Part shown: positions 55,139 through 63,929 of the stretch, piece after piece
Position numbering within the stretch: position 1 is the stretch's first letter
Layout: each line of letters begins with the position of its first letter
Assembly: GCA_021323755.1 (NCBI GenBank)
Contig: JAJPKJ010000045.1
Span: 101,692-165,691 of the forward strand
Direction: 5' to 3'
Length of the DNA: 64,000 bases
DNA from: Chitinophagales bacterium
GTDB lineage: Bacteria; Bacteroidota; Bacteroidia; Chitinophagales; Chitinophagaceae
Notes under the pieces: generated by a model
Told to the model about the DNA's origin: nothing
What the model saw: only the letters and a program-made list of their open reading frames with translations
Database searches by the model: none
Position numbers and translations under genes: made by a program

Positions 55139-56404
55139 CTATACATTCTCGATCAACTGCTCGCGACCCGGTCCATTGGAAATATAAGCAATAGGCACGC
55201 CAAGAAATTTGTTAATAAATGCAACATATTCTTTCATTGGTTCGGGCAATTTATTGCAATCTACAACAGAACTGGTATTTGTATTCCATCCGGCAAATGT
55301 TTTTAACTGCGGCTCAATATTAAGCTTGTTCATTTGAAAGGGCACTTCTTCGGTCAGTTGTTCACCAATTTTATATGCCACGCAAACTTTTAATTCATTA
55401 AAGCTATCCAATACATCGGCTTTTGTCATCACTATTTTGGTGACGCCATTGATCATGCAGGCAAATTTTAAGGCAATAAGATCTATCCACCCGCAACGTC
55501 GCGGTCTGCCTGTTGTCGCCCCGAATTCACTGCCAATTTTCCTGAGCTCCTCACCAGTAGCATCGTGCAATTCGGATGGGAATGGACCACTCCCCACCCT
55601 GGTGCAATAGGCTTTACTTACACCAATCACGTCTTTTATTTTTTGCGGCGCAACGCCCAAGCCCGTGCAAACAGCAGCAGATATGGTGTTGGATGAGGTT
55701 ACAAATGGGAAAGTGCCAAAATCAACATCCAGCATACTGCCCTGCGCTCCCTCGGCCAGTACCCGCTTCCCCTGTTGAATCTTATCATTGATAAAATATT
55801 CACCATTTACAATCTTAAAGGAGCGCATGAATTCCAGCGCTTCAAAAAACTCTTCCTCCCACTCCGTAATATCTTCATGAAAATTTAATCCGTCCAGTAG
55901 TTTTTGGTGTTTTAAACGGAGCCTGATGTACTGCGTTGTAAAACTCTTATCAAGCAAATCCCCAACGCGCAATCCATTTCGTCCGGTTTTATCCATGTAA
56001 GCTGGGCCAATCCCTTTTAATGTTGAACCAATTTTCTCGTTTCCTTTCGATGTTTCGGAAGCCTTATCCAGCGCGCGATGCGTAGGAATTATAATATGCG
56101 CGCGTTGTGAAATGAATAAATTTTTTCGGTAATCAACCCCGAATGCAGCCACAGATTCACATTCTCTTTTTAATGTTATTGGATCGAGCACAACACCATT
56201 ACCAATTAGGTTGATCGTTTTTTCGTGGAAGATCCCAGAGGGAATCTGATGCAGGACGATCTTCTTCCCTTCTACATAAAGTGTATGACCAGCATTTGGT
56301 CCGCCTTGAAAGCGCGCGATCATATCATACTTCGGGGCAAAATAATCAACGATCTTCCCTTTCCCTTCATCACCCCACTGAAGACCTAAAATAACATCAA
56401 CCAT
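55139..56404 (-). CDS. purA: Adenylosuccinate synthase
   Basis: 421 residues. GTP-binding loop QWGDEGKGK (9-17), FQGGPNAGHTLYV, IGNGVVLDP, STLKGIGPAYMDK, LAEGAQGSMLDVDFGTFPFV and TTGRPRRCGWIDL are the conserved blocks. Converts IMP to adenylosuccinate in AMP synthesis. It is followed by the acidic protein and pabB genes in the same direction. Confidence 0.98.
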   Translation of the reverse strand: MVDVILGLQWGDEGKGKIVDYFAPKYDMIARFQGGPNAGHTLYVEGKKIVLHQIPSGIFHEKTINLIGNGVVLDPITLKRECESVAAFGVDYRKNLFISQRAHIIIPTHRALDKASETSKGNEKIGSTLKGIGPAYMDKTGRNGLRVGDLLDKSFTTQYIRLRLKHQKLLDGLNFHEDITEWEEEFFEALEFMRSFKIVNGEYFINDKIQQGKRVLAEGAQGSMLDVDFGTFPFVTSSNTISAAVCTGLGVAPQKIKDVIGVSKAYCTRVGSGPFPSELHDATGEELRKIGSEFGATTGRPRRCGWIDLIALKFACMINGVTKIVMTKADVLDSFNELKVCVAYKIGEQLTEEVPFQMNKLNIEPQLKTFAGWNTNTSSVVDCNKLPEPMKEYVAFINKFLGVPIAYISNGPGREQLIENV

Positions 56405-56476
56405 GTAAATAATTTTGAGAACGCAGCAAAAATAGGAGAAATGAATTTGCTTAACGAATTGATTTTTTAAGATGAT

Positions 56477-58729
56477 TTAAACATTTTCCGTATCAAACCT
56501 GTCGACGGTTTGAATACCGCTGAGTTGTTTCAACCGATGCACCAATTCATCCAGTTCTTCTTTATCGTGAACATAGATTTTTATGTTCCCCTCGAACAAA
56601 CCTTCTTTCGCTTCGATGGTAATGGCATTAATGTTCAGTTTCAATTCACCCGAAATCAAATTGGTGATCTTATTGACCACGCCTACATCATCGATACCAA
56701 CGATGCGTACGCCGGTCAAAAAAGAAATTTCCTTATTCTTTGCCCATTTTGTTTTAACCACCCGATGACCATAATTTGATAAAAGTTTTGTCGCATTGGG
56801 ACAGGTAGTGCGGTGAATCGTCAACCCTTTGCCGGTGGAAACAAAACCAAAAACATCATCGCCGGGAATGGGTTTACAACAATTGGCAAGTGTATAAACA
56901 ATCCGGTCGCTGCTCTCCCCAAAAATAATCAGCTCTGCATCTTTTTTTCCGACGGAAGAATTCAGATCGATCTTCACTTCTGTTACCGGCTTCAATGGTT
57001 TTGGCGGATCCAGCCTGTCGCCCAATAGATGAAATTCCTTCAACTCCTTCAGATCAATATTCTTAACGGCAACCTGGTAAAATAAGTCGAAAGATGAATT
57101 TAGTTTGTAGTAGGTTGTCAGTATATCAATATTATGCTGGTTATAAACAGCTCCGAAATTTTCCAACTTTCGCTGAACAAGATATTTTCCTTCGTCCGCG
57201 ACTTTTCTTTTTTCATCCTTCAATGCGTCCTTGATCTTGGATTTTGCTTTTGCCGTTACCACAAAATTCAGCCAGTCCTCTGTTGGGCGCTGTTTGCTCG
57301 AAGTGATAATTTCTATTTGATCGCCGCTGCGCAGTTTATGTCCAAGCGGAACCAATTTGTGGTTGACCTTTGCTCCGATACACTGAACACCAACAGCGCT
57401 ATGAATAGAAAATGCAAAGTCGAGTGCTGATGAACCAACGGGTAACATTTTTACATCACCCTTTGGCGTATACACATAAATTTCTTCGGTAAGAAAGCTT
57501 GTTTTAAAATCCTGCAAAAAATCAACGGAATCATTATCCTGTGTGTGCAATACTTCCCGAATCTGCTGGAACCATTTGTCGAAACGACTTTCATCGTTTG
57601 CTCCTTCCTTATATTTCCAATGCGCAGCTAATCCCTTTTCTGCAATTTCATTCATCCGCTTTGTACGAATCTGCACTTCAACCCATTTCCCCTGCGGACC
57701 CATTACCGTTGTGTGCAAGGCTTCATACCCATTCGATTTGGGATTACTCAACCAATCGCGCAAACGTTCCGGCGATGGCGTGTATTCATCCGTGATCATG
57801 GAATAAACTTTCCAGCAATCTTCCTTTTCTTTTTCCGGAGAAGAATTTAATATCACACGGATCGCAAACAGGTCATATACTTCTTCAAACGTCACGCCTT
57901 TCTTTCGCATTTTATTCCAGATAGAATGAATGCTCTTCGGACGACCATAGATCTCAAAATTGAAGCCTCCTTTTTCCAGTTTCTCTTTTAATGGTTTGAT
58001 GAATTCATTAATAAACCTGGAGCGCTCACGTTTTGTTTCAGATAGTTTTCGAGCGATCTCTTTATATTCTTCCGGCTCAAGATATTTCATCGCCAGATCC
58101 TCAAGCTCGGTCTTAATGTTGTACAAACCCATTCTATGCGCTAAGGGCGCATAGACATAAACTGTTTCAGACGAAATTTTCAATTGCTTTTCACGCTTCA
58201 TGCTGTCCAGCGTACGCATGTTATGCAAACGATCCGCAAGTTTGATTAGAATTACGCGCGGATCATCAGTAAGGGTAAGTAATATCTTTTTAAAATTCTC
58301 CGCCTGCTGCGAAGCATTTACATCAATAACGTTTGAAATTTTTGTGAGCCCGTCGACAATCCGCGCTATTTCAACGCCAAAAGTCTTCTCCACCTCATCT
58401 AATGTAACATCGGTATCTTCAACCGTATCGTGCAATAAGGCGCAAATCGTGGAGCGTACGCCAAGCCCGATTTCTTCAACACAAATGCGGGCAACGGCCA
58501 AAGGATGTAAAATATATGGCTCACCGCTTTTGCGGCGCATTGTTTTATGCGCTTCAGCGGCAATTTCAAAAGCCCGGCGTACCAGTTCTTTATCATCAGG
58601 TCTATCCTTATCACCCGGTTTCAATTTGGGCTTTAATGAGCGTAATAATGAACGATATTCCCTTAAGATGAGTTTCTTTTCCTGGTCCTGAGTAAGATTA
58701 TATTGTGGTATTGCTTCTACAGTTTCCAT
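56477..58729 (-). CDS. Bifunctional (p)ppGpp synthetase/hydrolase (Rel/SpoT)
   Basis: 750 residues. HD hydrolase domain with HPLAVARICVEE and ALLHDTVEDTDVT (active HD pair), synthetase domain with YGRPKSIHSIWNKMRKKG and DLFAIRVIL, a TGS domain (EEIYVYTPKGDVKMLPVGSS) and a C-terminal ACT domain (GIDDVGVVNKITNLISGELK). Both domains look intact, so it should make and degrade the alarmone. Usual length for the long-form enzyme. Confidence 0.96.
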   Translation of the reverse strand: METVEAIPQYNLTQDQEKKLILREYRSLLRSLKPKLKPGDKDRPDDKELVRRAFEIAAEAHKTMRRKSGEPYILHPLAVARICVEEIGLGVRSTICALLHDTVEDTDVTLDEVEKTFGVEIARIVDGLTKISNVIDVNASQQAENFKKILLTLTDDPRVILIKLADRLHNMRTLDSMKREKQLKISSETVYVYAPLAHRMGLYNIKTELEDLAMKYLEPEEYKEIARKLSETKRERSRFINEFIKPLKEKLEKGGFNFEIYGRPKSIHSIWNKMRKKGVTFEEVYDLFAIRVILNSSPEKEKEDCWKVYSMITDEYTPSPERLRDWLSNPKSNGYEALHTTVMGPQGKWVEVQIRTKRMNEIAEKGLAAHWKYKEGANDESRFDKWFQQIREVLHTQDNDSVDFLQDFKTSFLTEEIYVYTPKGDVKMLPVGSSALDFAFSIHSAVGVQCIGAKVNHKLVPLGHKLRSGDQIEIITSSKQRPTEDWLNFVVTAKAKSKIKDALKDEKRKVADEGKYLVQRKLENFGAVYNQHNIDILTTYYKLNSSFDLFYQVAVKNIDLKELKEFHLLGDRLDPPKPLKPVTEVKIDLNSSVGKKDAELIIFGESSDRIVYTLANCCKPIPGDDVFGFVSTGKGLTIHRTTCPNATKLLSNYGHRVVKTKWAKNKEISFLTGVRIVGIDDVGVVNKITNLISGELKLNINAITIEAKEGLFEGNIKIYVHDKEELDELVHRLKQLSGIQTVDRFDTENV

Positions 58730-58773
58730 GCTCTACGAATTTACGAAATCTCGCCGACAGTCTTCTCCTGAGA

Positions 58774-58804
58774 GTTGTCCGTTTAGAGAAATATATTACT
58801 TTTG
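58774..58804 (+). promoter_or_regulatory. tRNA-Leu promoter
   Basis: GTTG at 58774-58777, exactly 19 bases, then TACTTTTG at 58797-58804 (TAnnTTTG). The tRNA starts 11 bases after the -7 element. It is the best-spaced Bacteroidota promoter in the window. Confidence 0.75.
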
Positions 58805-58814
58805 CTACCCTTTT

Positions 58815-58899
58815 GCGGGTGTGGCGAAATTGGCAGACGCACCAGACTTAGGATCTGGCGCCGCAAGGCATGTAGGTTCGACCCCTATCACCCGCACCA
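58815..58899 (+). tRNA. tRNA-Leu (anticodon UAG)
   Basis: 85 bases with encoded CCA. Acceptor GCGGGTG / CACCCGC pairs fully. Anticodon stem CCAGA/TCTGG with loop CTTAGGA, anticodon TAG. Long variable arm as in class II tRNAs, and T arm with GTTCGAC. Promoter and terminator flank it. Confidence 0.96.
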
Positions 58900-58918
58900 T
58901 TTTGATTATTAATTTCTT

Positions 58919-58948
58919 AAAAGAGTTTGCATGGGCAAGCTCTTTTTC
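58919..58948 (+). terminator. Rho-independent terminator of tRNA-Leu
   Basis: 12-base stem AAAAGAGTTTGC / GCAAGCTCTTTT with one wobble pair and loop ATGG (58919-58946), then T. It lies 20 bases after the tRNA. Confidence 0.85.
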
Positions 58949-59029
58949 ATTTTCTGAAATTAAAAACAGAAGTAATTTTCTGAACAAAGCCGAGTGGATT
59001 TATTAATTTGATGTATTTTTAATTATTAC

Positions 59030-59584
59030 TTGAAAAAGATCGCTGCCATACTGCTTTTGGGGATGCTGGTATTCAACTGGTGTGGGTATCGTTTTTTTGT
59101 CTCCTACCTGGAAGACAAATCAGATGCAAAATTAGAAGCTCAGTTAGATAGAAATGAATACGATGCATCTCAACTGATCTCAATAAAAATTCCCGCTACT
59201 CATTATTCCTATTATACCAATTCAAAAACATTTGAGCGCGTAGATGGAAAGATCGAGATCAAAGGCGTAACCTATAAATATGTGGCAAGCCGACTGTTCA
59301 ATGATTCCCTGGAGCTATTATGCATCCCTGATTTTAACACCATGAAATTTTCTACAGCCAAAAATGATTTTTTTCAGCTGGTAACCGATCTTCAGCATAA
59401 TGGTAAAAAAGCAAATTCGCTCCCCACAACATCAAAAATGTTTCAGGCTGATTTTTTCACCGCAAATGATCTTTCCCTTATTCATGATCTTTCTTTTTCA
59501 CAGCTAAAACGGGTAAGCACGTATCAATCTCATCTCCTTTCCCCCTGCATTTGCCTGAGAGGGCAACCGCCAAAGATTTCCTGA
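59030..59584 (+). CDS. Small membrane-anchored protein of unknown function
   Basis: 184 residues, starting at TTG 59030; the nearest upstream ATG (59011) hits a stop after three codons. An N-terminal hydrophobic segment (KKIAAILLLGMLVFNWCGY) is followed by a conserved domain: LEAQLDRNEYDASQLISIKI, YYTNSKTFERVDGKIEIKG and YVASRLFNDSLELLCIPD. As I recall, close relatives occur widely in Chitinophagaceae without assigned function. The C-terminus CLRGQPPKIS resembles the RGPP end of the small TonB-receptor partner at 32954. Confidence 0.75.
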   Translation: MKKIAAILLLGMLVFNWCGYRFFVSYLEDKSDAKLEAQLDRNEYDASQLISIKIPATHYSYYTNSKTFERVDGKIEIKGVTYKYVASRLFNDSLELLCIPDFNTMKFSTAKNDFFQLVTDLQHNGKKANSLPTTSKMFQADFFTANDLSLIHDLSFSQLKRVSTYQSHLLSPCICLRGQPPKIS

Positions 59585-59725
59585 TTTATTGATGCACCCA
59601 AGAATCTTTTAAAGCAATATCTACGAAATGTGCTTTAGTAATTCTTAGCTGCATGGTTTTTATTCAACAAATAAACCACAAAGGTTCATTCTAAACAGCA
59701 TTACATCATCTTAATAAAAAATGAA

Positions 59726-60298
59726 ATGCCTTATATTCCGCTCGAAGATCATCTGCCCGGTATTACTGGTCTGCTTGAATACAGACAAGATTCTGCTGCG
59801 CCCATTCGTGAGCTAACACAGATATTATTGCGTGGTCCATCGACTTTAACGGAAGGCGAGCGTGAACTGATCGCTACTGTTGTTTCATCACGTAATCAAT
59901 GCAAGTTTTGCACCGCCGCTCACACTGCTGCTGCCAATGTTTTATTGGGAGAAATGAGCACATCTGAAAAAGTAAAGGAAGATATTTCTACCTCGCCCGT
60001 GAGCAATAAAATGAAAGCATTACTTATCATCGCGGCACAAGTGCAGGAAAGTGGAAAAAATGTAACTCTACAATCAATTCAAAAAGCAAAAGAGGAAGGC
60101 GCTACCGATATCGAAATTCATGACACCGTTTTAATTGCTGCCTTATTTTGTCTTTACAATCGTTATGTTGACGGTCTTGCAACGGTAACCCCAACGCAGC
60201 CTGAGTTCTACAATAATCTTGGCAACAGGTTGAAAGAGCATGGTTATAATCGCTTGAAAAGTGGGTACGATCATTTAAAAAATCAAACGGTGAAATAA
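59726..60298 (+). CDS. AhpD/CMD-family alkylhydroperoxidase-like protein 1
   Basis: 190 residues, one carboxymuconolactone-decarboxylase/AhpD domain. The relay residues are Glu47, Cys59, Cys62 and His66 (ERELIATVVSSRNQCKFC followed by TAAH), the arrangement of catalytically active AhpD proteins, which reduce peroxides or disulfides through a CxxC pair. C-terminal EIHDTVLIAALFCLYNRYVD is shared with the paralogues. Its stop overlaps the start of the MFS gene (TAATG), showing translational coupling. First gene of the 59.7-64 kb cluster. Confidence 0.9.
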   Translation: MPYIPLEDHLPGITGLLEYRQDSAAPIRELTQILLRGPSTLTEGERELIATVVSSRNQCKFCTAAHTAAANVLLGEMSTSEKVKEDISTSPVSNKMKALLIIAAQVQESGKNVTLQSIQKAKEEGATDIEIHDTVLIAALFCLYNRYVDGLATVTPTQPEFYNNLGNRLKEHGYNRLKSGYDHLKNQTVK

Positions 60299-61542
60299 TG
60301 GCAAATCAGCAAACAGAAAAAATCACAGGATATCATTGGGTACTTTTTGTTATTTGCTTTTTAAGTATTGCATTTGGCGGAATCGTATCTACATTGATGA
60401 GCATTTATCTTCCTGATGTCATGAAGGAACTCAAGCAAAATAATCCTGAAGACATCAATAATATCAGCGCCTACGTCAATGCTGCCTTTGTTTTTGGCTG
60501 GGCAGTCGGTGGTTTTGTTTGGGGAGTCATCGGAGATAAGACCGGAAGAAAAAAAGCGATGCTGTTTTCTGTTGCCTGTTATGGATTGTTTACCATAATT
60601 ACTGGTTATATGTTCAGCTGGCAGGCGATCGCTTTTTGCCGCTTTGCCAGTGGATTCGGCATGGGCGGCGTTTTGGTGGCTTCCACAACGATCATGATCG
60701 AAGAGTGGAATGAAAAAACCAAATCTGTTTTCATGGGTATTCTTTCTATCTCAATGCCGATCGGAATTTTTTCTGCAGGATGGATCACCAACACCGTGAG
60801 CAATTGGCGACAAGGTTTTTTAATAGGACTTGTTCCATTGGCAATCGCATTATTATCTGTCTGGCTTTTGCAGGAATCTGAAAAATGGAAATTGAGTAGA
60901 AACGAATTGCCACGGTACGAAAAAGAAACAACAACTATTTTTTCAGATCAAAATCGAAAAAATCTATTCATCGGTTCAATCATTTTCGGAACGATGCTGA
61001 TCGGATTATGGGCAATTTTTTCCTGGTTGCCAACATGGTTGCAAGGTCTGATCACTGCAGGAAATGGAAATGAGAATATTGGTTCGGTGATGATGGTATT
61101 TGGCGCCGGGGGATTGACAGGAGGTTTTTTATCAGGTTGGTTACTAAATGCCATTGGCTCACGAAAGTCAATGCTGTTATGCTTTACCGCATGCAGCATT
61201 TGCGCGTTCTTGTTGTTCAAAACAAATTCAACATTTAATGAACTTATCTATTTTGAAATTGGCGGTGTTGCATTATTCTTTGGGGCAAGTCAGGGTGTCT
61301 TATCCGTTTATATACCCGAACTTTTTGCCGTGAACATCCGTGCAACGGCAACAGGTTTTTGTTTCAACATCGGCAGATTATTTACCGCAACAGCAGTATT
61401 GTTTGTCGGCCTGTTACAATCAAAGCTTGGTGGTTACGGGAATGCGCTATTTATCTTTTCATTTGTGTTTGTGATTGGATTAATAGCCACCTTCATTTCA
61501 TCAAACCAAAAAAGAGAAATGCAACTGGCAATGAAATCATAA
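60298..61542 (+). CDS. Major-facilitator transporter
   Basis: 414 residues with twelve predicted membrane helices. The MFS loop 2-3 motif reads GVIGDKTGRKKAM; the second half has AGGLTGGFLSGWLLNAIGSR. The N-terminal half (ASGFGMGGVLVASTTIMIEE) and YIPELFAVNIRATATGFCFN recall the sugar/aromatic-acid/metabolite:H+ symporter groups. Substrate unknown. Start overlaps the stop of the first AhpD gene by one base; the next AhpD gene follows 19 bases downstream. Confidence 0.93.
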   Translation: MANQQTEKITGYHWVLFVICFLSIAFGGIVSTLMSIYLPDVMKELKQNNPEDINNISAYVNAAFVFGWAVGGFVWGVIGDKTGRKKAMLFSVACYGLFTIITGYMFSWQAIAFCRFASGFGMGGVLVASTTIMIEEWNEKTKSVFMGILSISMPIGIFSAGWITNTVSNWRQGFLIGLVPLAIALLSVWLLQESEKWKLSRNELPRYEKETTTIFSDQNRKNLFIGSIIFGTMLIGLWAIFSWLPTWLQGLITAGNGNENIGSVMMVFGAGGLTGGFLSGWLLNAIGSRKSMLLCFTACSICAFLLFKTNSTFNELIYFEIGGVALFFGASQGVLSVYIPELFAVNIRATATGFCFNIGRLFTATAVLFVGLLQSKLGGYGNALFIFSFVFVIGLIATFISSNQKREMQLAMKS

Positions 61543-61561
61543 ATCTAAATCGTAATTATTT

Positions 61562-62098
61562 ATGGCACATATCAAAGTAGAAGAAGGTGTACCCGGAATC
61601 AGAAGTTTAGTCATGTTCCGACCGGAGACCGGAAAACCTTTGTATGCATTGGCGCAGGTTCTATTGCGCGGCGACTCCACACTCTCAGAAGCAGAAAGAG
61701 AATTGATTGCTGCTCATGTTTCGAACCGCAACCATTGTATGTTTTGCATGAGCAGCCATGCTGCAGCAGCCCGATGTTTGTACGGCGATGAAAAAGATAT
61801 TGTTGATGAAGTGCTGAACGATGCCACGCATTCGCATATAAGTAACAAGATGAAAGCTTTGCTCAACATTGCCGGTAAAGTGCAGATACTCGGAAAAGAA
61901 GTAAAAGAAAACGATGTTGCAGCAGCGAGAAATGCGGGCGCTACTGACAGGGAAATTCATGACACCGTTTTGATCGCTGCAACTTTTTGTATGTTCAATA
62001 GATATGTTGACGGACTCGCCAGCTGGACACCAACCGATCCTGCGATATATGAAGAAATGGGAAAAAGAATGGCGAAAGGTTATGTAATGCCCAAATAA
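61562..62098 (+). CDS. AhpD/CMD-family alkylhydroperoxidase-like protein 2
   Basis: 178 residues. Same domain as the neighbours with Glu47, Cys59, Cys62 and His66 at identical positions (ERELIAAHVSNRNHCMFC followed by MSSH). C-terminal REIHDTVLIAATFCMFNRYV, then SWTPTDP. It is shorter at the C-terminus than copy 1. No signal peptide, so cytoplasmic. Located 19 bases after the MFS gene. Confidence 0.9.
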   Translation: MAHIKVEEGVPGIRSLVMFRPETGKPLYALAQVLLRGDSTLSEAERELIAAHVSNRNHCMFCMSSHAAAARCLYGDEKDIVDEVLNDATHSHISNKMKALLNIAGKVQILGKEVKENDVAAARNAGATDREIHDTVLIAATFCMFNRYVDGLASWTPTDPAIYEEMGKRMAKGYVMPK

Positions 62099-62154
62099 CA
62101 AAATAAAGCTGGGGCATTTCTCAGCAATTTAAAATCGTAAAACATCAATTTTTT

Positions 62155-62709
62155 ATGTCACATATTAATCTACCAAATTTACCAGGTATTCGCGGGCCGA
62201 TGGCTTTTAGCCCCGCCACTGCAAAACCATTGAATGAACTCGCAGAAATTTTATTGCGCGATGATAATAATACATTATCTCGCGGCGAAAGAGAATTGAT
62301 CGGCGCTTATGTTTCATCACTCAATGATTGTTTCTTTTGTCAGAATATTCATGGAGCACTCGCTGGCCATTATCTTGAATTGGACATCCCTGCAATTGAT
62401 GCCGTAAAAAAAGATTATCAGTCGACCCCAATTTCAGACAAATTAAAAGCATTGCTTTCTATTGCCGGCAGCGTGCAAAGAGGCGGCAAGAATGTAACTG
62501 CAGCACAAATTGAAAAAGCAAAAAGTGAAGGTGCAACAGATAAAGAAATTCATGACACTGTTTTGATCGCCGCTGCATTTTGCATGTACAACAGATATGT
62601 TGACGGACTTGCCACATGGGCTCCTGAAGACCGCCAGTATTATGTAAACCGCGCACCGCAACGCGCAGAAGAAGGTTATCTCGACTATGATCTGTATCAA
62701 TATAAATAA
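62155..62709 (+). CDS. AhpD/CMD-family alkylhydroperoxidase-like protein 3
   Basis: 184 residues. Glu47, Cys59, Cys62 and His66 are again present (ERELIGAYVSSLNDCFFC followed by QNIH), with one extra polar residue region around DDNNT. C-terminal KEIHDTVLIAAAFCMYNRYV and WAPEDRQYY. More diverged than copies 1 and 2 at the N-terminus and the CxxC flank (IHGALAG instead of SHAAAAR). Located 56 bases after copy 2. Confidence 0.9.
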   Translation: MSHINLPNLPGIRGPMAFSPATAKPLNELAEILLRDDNNTLSRGERELIGAYVSSLNDCFFCQNIHGALAGHYLELDIPAIDAVKKDYQSTPISDKLKALLSIAGSVQRGGKNVTAAQIEKAKSEGATDKEIHDTVLIAAAFCMYNRYVDGLATWAPEDRQYYVNRAPQRAEEGYLDYDLYQYK

Positions 62710-62744
62710 TTGCCATTTTATTAATCACTACTAAAAATTACAAT

Positions 62745-63824
62745 ATGAAAATTTTAACTGAGCCGATCGGCAGCATTCCACGCCCGATCGAACTGATCCT
62801 GGGAATGCAGGCCAATGCTGCAGGGCAACTTGATGACAAAGGTCTTCAACAATTATTTGAAGCTGCTCTAAGGGACACCATAAAACGATTTGAAGAAACA
62901 GGCTCACCGGTGATCACGGATGGAGAGCAAACAAAACCAAGTTTTGCAACTTATCCGATTGCCGGGATGAAACAACTCGATCCGAATGGCGTAGTCATTC
63001 CTTTTGCTGATGGTCATACAAGACAGTTGCCCAAAATTACAGCCGGCCCTTTCCGTTATCAGACTCACGCTGATGCATACCTGAAAAAATCAAAACAACT
63101 TACATCGCTTCCGGTTAAGCAGGCGGTAATATCTGCGTCTGCGCTCAGTTTGCTTTACCCGGCTGAGGGCATTACCGGATATTCTCAGGAGCAATTTATC
63201 AATGATCTGTTGAATGAAGCCGAAGCAGATATCAGGGAAAGTTTAAACAGCGGAGCTTATAATGTGCAGATCGATTTTACCGAAGCAAGGCTCGCATTAA
63301 AACTTGATCCCAGCGGCGGATTATTAAAATCATTCATTGATCTGAATAATCAGGTGCTGAACCGCTTTAATGAAGAAGAAAGAAAAAAGATCGGCGTCCA
63401 TTCATGTCCCGGCGGCGATCATGATTCCACACACAGCGCAGACATCAGTTATGCTGATCTGCTTCCGTTATTATTTCAATTGAATGCGGGGAATTTTTAT
63501 TTGGAATTTGCCGGAGAAAAAGATAAGAACACTGTTCTCATTGCTATAAAAGAGAATTTAAGACCTTCTCAAAGGGTTTTTCTCGGGGTCACCGATGTAT
63601 TGATCCCAAAAATTGAATCCCCGGAAGAAATACGCGACACCATTTTGCATGCTGCAGAATTTATCGCCGTCGACCAATTGGGATCAACAGATGATTGTGG
63701 ATTTTCTCCTTTTGCTGATGATACTTCTACAGCAAGAGATATCGCATTTGCAAAAATATCATCACGCATCAAAGGAACACATTTGGCTGAAGAGGCTTTA
63801 AACAAAACAACAGTATATGTTTGA
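62745..63824 (+). CDS. MetE-like zinc methyltransferase (catalytic domain only)
   Basis: 359 residues, corresponding to the C-terminal catalytic half of cobalamin-independent methionine synthase (full MetE is about 750). It starts LTEPIGSIPRPIELILGMQA and has a complete zinc site: His219 and Cys221 (GVHSCPGGDHD), Glu254 (FYLEFAGEKD) and Cys318 (DDCGFSPF). Relatives transfer methyl groups to homocysteine or, in the epoxyalkane:CoM transferase branch, add a thiol to an epoxide. The donor and acceptor here are unknown. It lies 35 bases after AhpD copy 3, in the same direction. Confidence 0.88.
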   Translation: MKILTEPIGSIPRPIELILGMQANAAGQLDDKGLQQLFEAALRDTIKRFEETGSPVITDGEQTKPSFATYPIAGMKQLDPNGVVIPFADGHTRQLPKITAGPFRYQTHADAYLKKSKQLTSLPVKQAVISASALSLLYPAEGITGYSQEQFINDLLNEAEADIRESLNSGAYNVQIDFTEARLALKLDPSGGLLKSFIDLNNQVLNRFNEEERKKIGVHSCPGGDHDSTHSADISYADLLPLLFQLNAGNFYLEFAGEKDKNTVLIAIKENLRPSQRVFLGVTDVLIPKIESPEEIRDTILHAAEFIAVDQLGSTDDCGFSPFADDTSTARDIAFAKISSRIKGTHLAEEALNKTTVYV

Positions 63825-63865
63825 TACAAGGTTCAAGATGCGGGACAGATGCCGGATCTTGTATC
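63823..63865. repeat. Inverted repeat after the MetE-like gene
   Basis: GATACAAG (63823-63830) and CTTGTATC (63858-63865) are perfect complements separated by 27 bases. There is no T-run, so it is not a clear terminator; it may be an attenuating or regulatory hairpin between the MetE-like gene and the next AhpD gene. Confidence 0.4.
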
Positions 63866-63929
63866 TCTATCCCCTATCCAGGATCTCTTAAGGATTACAA
63901 AATTTCCTAAAATCAAAAAATAACCTATC

